The notes beneath the pieces are model-generated. The model searched no databases, had not been told where the DNA came from, and was given only the letters and a program-made list of their open reading frames with translations. 6,870 nt of DNA from JAYTQQ01 sp043746635 (GTDB lineage: Bacteria > Bdellovibrionota > Bdellovibrionia > Bdellovibrionales > JAMPXM01): NCBI GenBank assembly GCA_043746635.1, contig JAYTQQ010000010.1, positions 1 through 6,870 on the forward strand. Direction: 5' to 3'. This document shows positions 5,624-6,870 of this stretch, one piece after another (position 1 is the first letter of the stretch; every line of letters begins with the position of its first letter). Made by a program: the position numbers and the translations under genes.

Positions 5624-6550
5624 ATGCGGCCTGTGCGCTGTCTAATTATTTTACATATGTTCGTCATTTTTTGCCTGATGCCTTCAGCTCATGCAGAAGC
5701 CGCGAGTATCTCATGCTCATCCATTTTTTTGACCGAACACGAACAGCCCATCGAAGGCACTGTTCTTGAGGGCGCAAAGCTACGAACAAAAAGTCAGATT
5801 GCCTCACATGAATTTAAAACGGGCCGAGATCTGATCGAATATATTCGCCTTTTTCGTGAAGAAATCGGTCTACACTTCTTGCGGACCCTTAGTAAGCTCG
5901 GTCCCTATCAATTTTGGCTCGATGGTGGCAGCGGCGAAGGCATTGCGCTTCGATCTTATTTGGCAGTAGGCAGCCCAAATGTTGGCTCACCCGAAGTGCA
6001 ATATGTTATAAAGCAGATTGGTGAAAAAAGCCTTTCTGAAAAGGCATCCGTTATCGGAATAACGTACAGTGATGCGGCTGGGCGTATCACTCGAGCAACT
6101 CCTGAAGCCGCGAGATTAAGAAAGGGGCTAAACCTTCCTGCTAATGCGCAGGGAAAAATGCGTGTTTTAGTGAACCGTGTTTTTGAGGAAATCGATCCTT
6201 CAGAAATAGGACGCGTCGATCTTATTACAGATGTTTGGGGGATCTTTTCATACTCACATGATCCAATGTTTGTGTTGCGGCGTTATCTTGATCTTCTCAA
6301 TGAAAACGGAAGTGTTTTCATTCATACTGATAGTGTTAACGTGAAATTCGAAGTGGATGGAAAAATTCGCTCTCTCCCCTTTGCGATGTGGATAGCGAAT
6401 CAATATTGGCACGGACTTAGAATTAAATCGAATGGTGACTGGGGCTTTAGCATTACGAAATTATCCGAGAGTTATGAGCTCCCATCGTTGTCTGTCGGTC
6501 AGATGTCTAACGGCGGAACCCCTCTGCAAAAATGGCTTGTAATTCCATAG
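5624..6550 (+). CDS. exported protein with a SAM-dependent methyltransferase-like fold
   Basis: The 308-residue product begins with a signal-peptide-like N-terminus (MRPVR, hydrophobic 7-19, PSAHA with likely cleavage after residue 24). The body resembles a class I methyltransferase. QFWLDGGSGEG (96-106) matches the glycine-rich SAM-binding motif I, ASVIGITYSD (141-150) could be the second strand ending in an acidic residue, VDLITDVWGIFSY (198-210) matches the post-motif strand, and LDLLNENGSVFIHTD (222-236) matches the helix-turn-strand that follows. GGAGAG at 5614-5619 gives a good ribosome site six to seven bases before the ATG. The upstream neighbour is an IS relic, so the gene likely has its own promoter; none is clear. 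A methyltransferase with a signal peptide is odd, because SAM is a cytoplasmic cofactor. It might work in a host or prey cell, be a non-catalytic fold, or have an N-terminal anchor instead of a cleaved signal. The substrate is unknown. Confidence 0.8.
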   Translation: MRPVRCLIILHMFVIFCLMPSAHAEAASISCSSIFLTEHEQPIEGTVLEGAKLRTKSQIASHEFKTGRDLIEYIRLFREEIGLHFLRTLSKLGPYQFWLDGGSGEGIALRSYLAVGSPNVGSPEVQYVIKQIGEKSLSEKASVIGITYSDAAGRITRATPEAARLRKGLNLPANAQGKMRVLVNRVFEEIDPSEIGRVDLITDVWGIFSYSHDPMFVLRRYLDLLNENGSVFIHTDSVNVKFEVDGKIRSLPFAMWIANQYWHGLRIKSNGDWGFSITKLSESYELPSLSVGQMSNGGTPLQKWLVIP

Positions 6551-6579
6551 CAAAAAATCAACGTTCCTTAACTTAAAAA

Positions 6580-6655
6580 AGTGTGTGATTACTGTTGAGG
6601 TTTTCCCGGACGTCTAACTAATCGAAATGAGTTTCGAGCTCAACTTTCACACATT
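6580..6655 (+). other. possible nested RNA secondary structure in the intergenic region
   Basis: Three nested complementary segments can be traced. 6580-6588 pairs with 6647-6655 (nine pairs, one G-U), GTTGAG (6594-6599) pairs with CTCAAC (6639-6644), and TCGAAA (6622-6627) pairs with TTTCGA (6632-6637) around a four-base loop. The element lies 30 bases after the stop of the methyltransferase-like gene and about 100 bases before the next gene. It has no T-run after it, so it is not a standard terminator, and no known RNA family was recognised. AT-rich DNA yields such pairings by chance fairly often. Confidence 0.25.
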
Positions 6656-6716
6656 CAAATCATGAGTGGTCATGTCGATTCATCGAACTGCCTGACAAAC
6701 CAGCTATATTTATTTT

Positions 6717-6744
6717 TTGACAAAGTCTCTGATAACTTTTTAAG
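6717..6744 (+). promoter_or_regulatory. candidate promoter for the gene at 6757
   Basis: TTGACA (6717-6722) is a perfect -35 consensus, and TTTAAG (6739-6744) sits 16 bases further as a four-of-six -10. The implied transcript would begin close to the ATG at 6757, leaving little leader, which weakens the assignment. Apart from this and the possible RNA structure, the 206 bases from 6551 to 6756 show nothing else I can name. Confidence 0.25.
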
Positions 6745-6756
6745 GGTCTCGTAAGC

Positions 6757-6870
6757 ATGGGGCTTATGGGTGGTGGAAAAACAGGCTGGAGCCCTTGGAA
6801 TCATAAATTCCTAGGAATTGTTGAAAATGTTGAGAACGGGAAGTTGGGGGGGCTTATTGATGCCAACCAA
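6757..6870 (+). CDS. start of an unidentified gene, cut by the window edge
   Basis: An ATG at 6757 opens 38 codons that run uninterrupted to the end of the window. TAAGGG (6741-6746) lies ten bases before it as a plausible ribosome site; a second ATG at 6766 is an alternative start. The same frame is closed upstream by a TAA at 6733-6735, so the gene cannot start much earlier. The visible part is glycine-rich (MGLMGGGKTGW, then GKLGGLID) with no signal peptide and no family I can identify. Confidence 0.5.
   Translation, partial: MGLMGGGKTGWSPWNHKFLGIVENVENGKLGGLIDANQ

Noticed and set aside
5455..5769. A 104-codon + strand open frame overlapping the methyltransferase-like gene
   Set aside because: It overlaps the signal peptide region of a much better supported gene in another frame and lacks a ribosome site.
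6580..6655. A tRNA gene, suggested by the 76-base span, the closing stem and a TTTCGAG loop
   Set aside because: The loop does not align with the T-loop consensus at the right positions, the putative T-stem has only four pairs and is not adjacent to the outer stem, and no D-arm or anticodon arm can be drawn.
6757..6790. Walker A motif (GLMGGGKT) in the partial gene at the window end
   Set aside because: It matches GxxxxGKT but starts at residue 2, with no preceding hydrophobic beta-strand and no hydrophobic helix after it, so it is probably a chance glycine-rich match.

Overview
The window looks like a chromosomal segment of a fairly low-GC Gram-negative bacterium. Small exported proteins with ordinary Sec signal peptides, strong GGAG-type ribosome sites and short genes of no recognised family would fit a member of the Bdellovibrionota. 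That placement is an impression from gene style, not a demonstrated fact.

Layout. Positions 1-562 hold one weak TTG-start reading frame (100-519) that ends against a small terminator-like hairpin (521-541). A two-gene + strand unit follows: a 90-residue protein with a hydrophobic N-terminus (563-835, very strong ribosome site) and, one base later, a 328-residue protein of unknown family (837-1823). This unit faces a LysR-type regulator on the - strand (1828-2703) with a 4-base gap. A good intrinsic terminator for the + strand unit lies inside the 3' end of the regulator gene (1857-1879). The regulator diverges from an Old Yellow Enzyme-type flavin oxidoreductase (2780-3808). That gene overlaps a small XRE-type DNA-binding protein gene (3805-4080), and a hairpin (4081-4120) closes the pair. 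The divergent region carries a perfect 14-bp palindrome. Regulator, reductase and XRE gene form a plausible small redox or xenobiotic-response locus.

Next come two small exported proteins. The first (4174-4524) is cut short by a one-base frameshift: a clear 37-codon continuation runs on in another frame to 4625, so the original protein was probably 150 residues. The second (4677-5102) is intact. Directly after its stop codon begins the antisense relic of an IS3-family transposase OrfB (5103 to about 5545), which has one frameshift, three in-frame stops and no ends.

The relic is followed by a 308-residue protein (5624-6550) that combines a signal peptide with a Rossmann-like S-adenosylmethionine-binding motif, an unusual pairing. 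The last 320 bases hold a possible nested RNA structure (6580-6655), a TTGACA promoter-like site and the start of a gene that runs off the window (6757-6870).

The best candidates for undescribed biology are the exported methyltransferase-like protein, the translationally coupled 563/837 pair, and the frameshifted cysteine-rich exported protein. No complete defence system, CRISPR array, tRNA or rRNA was seen.
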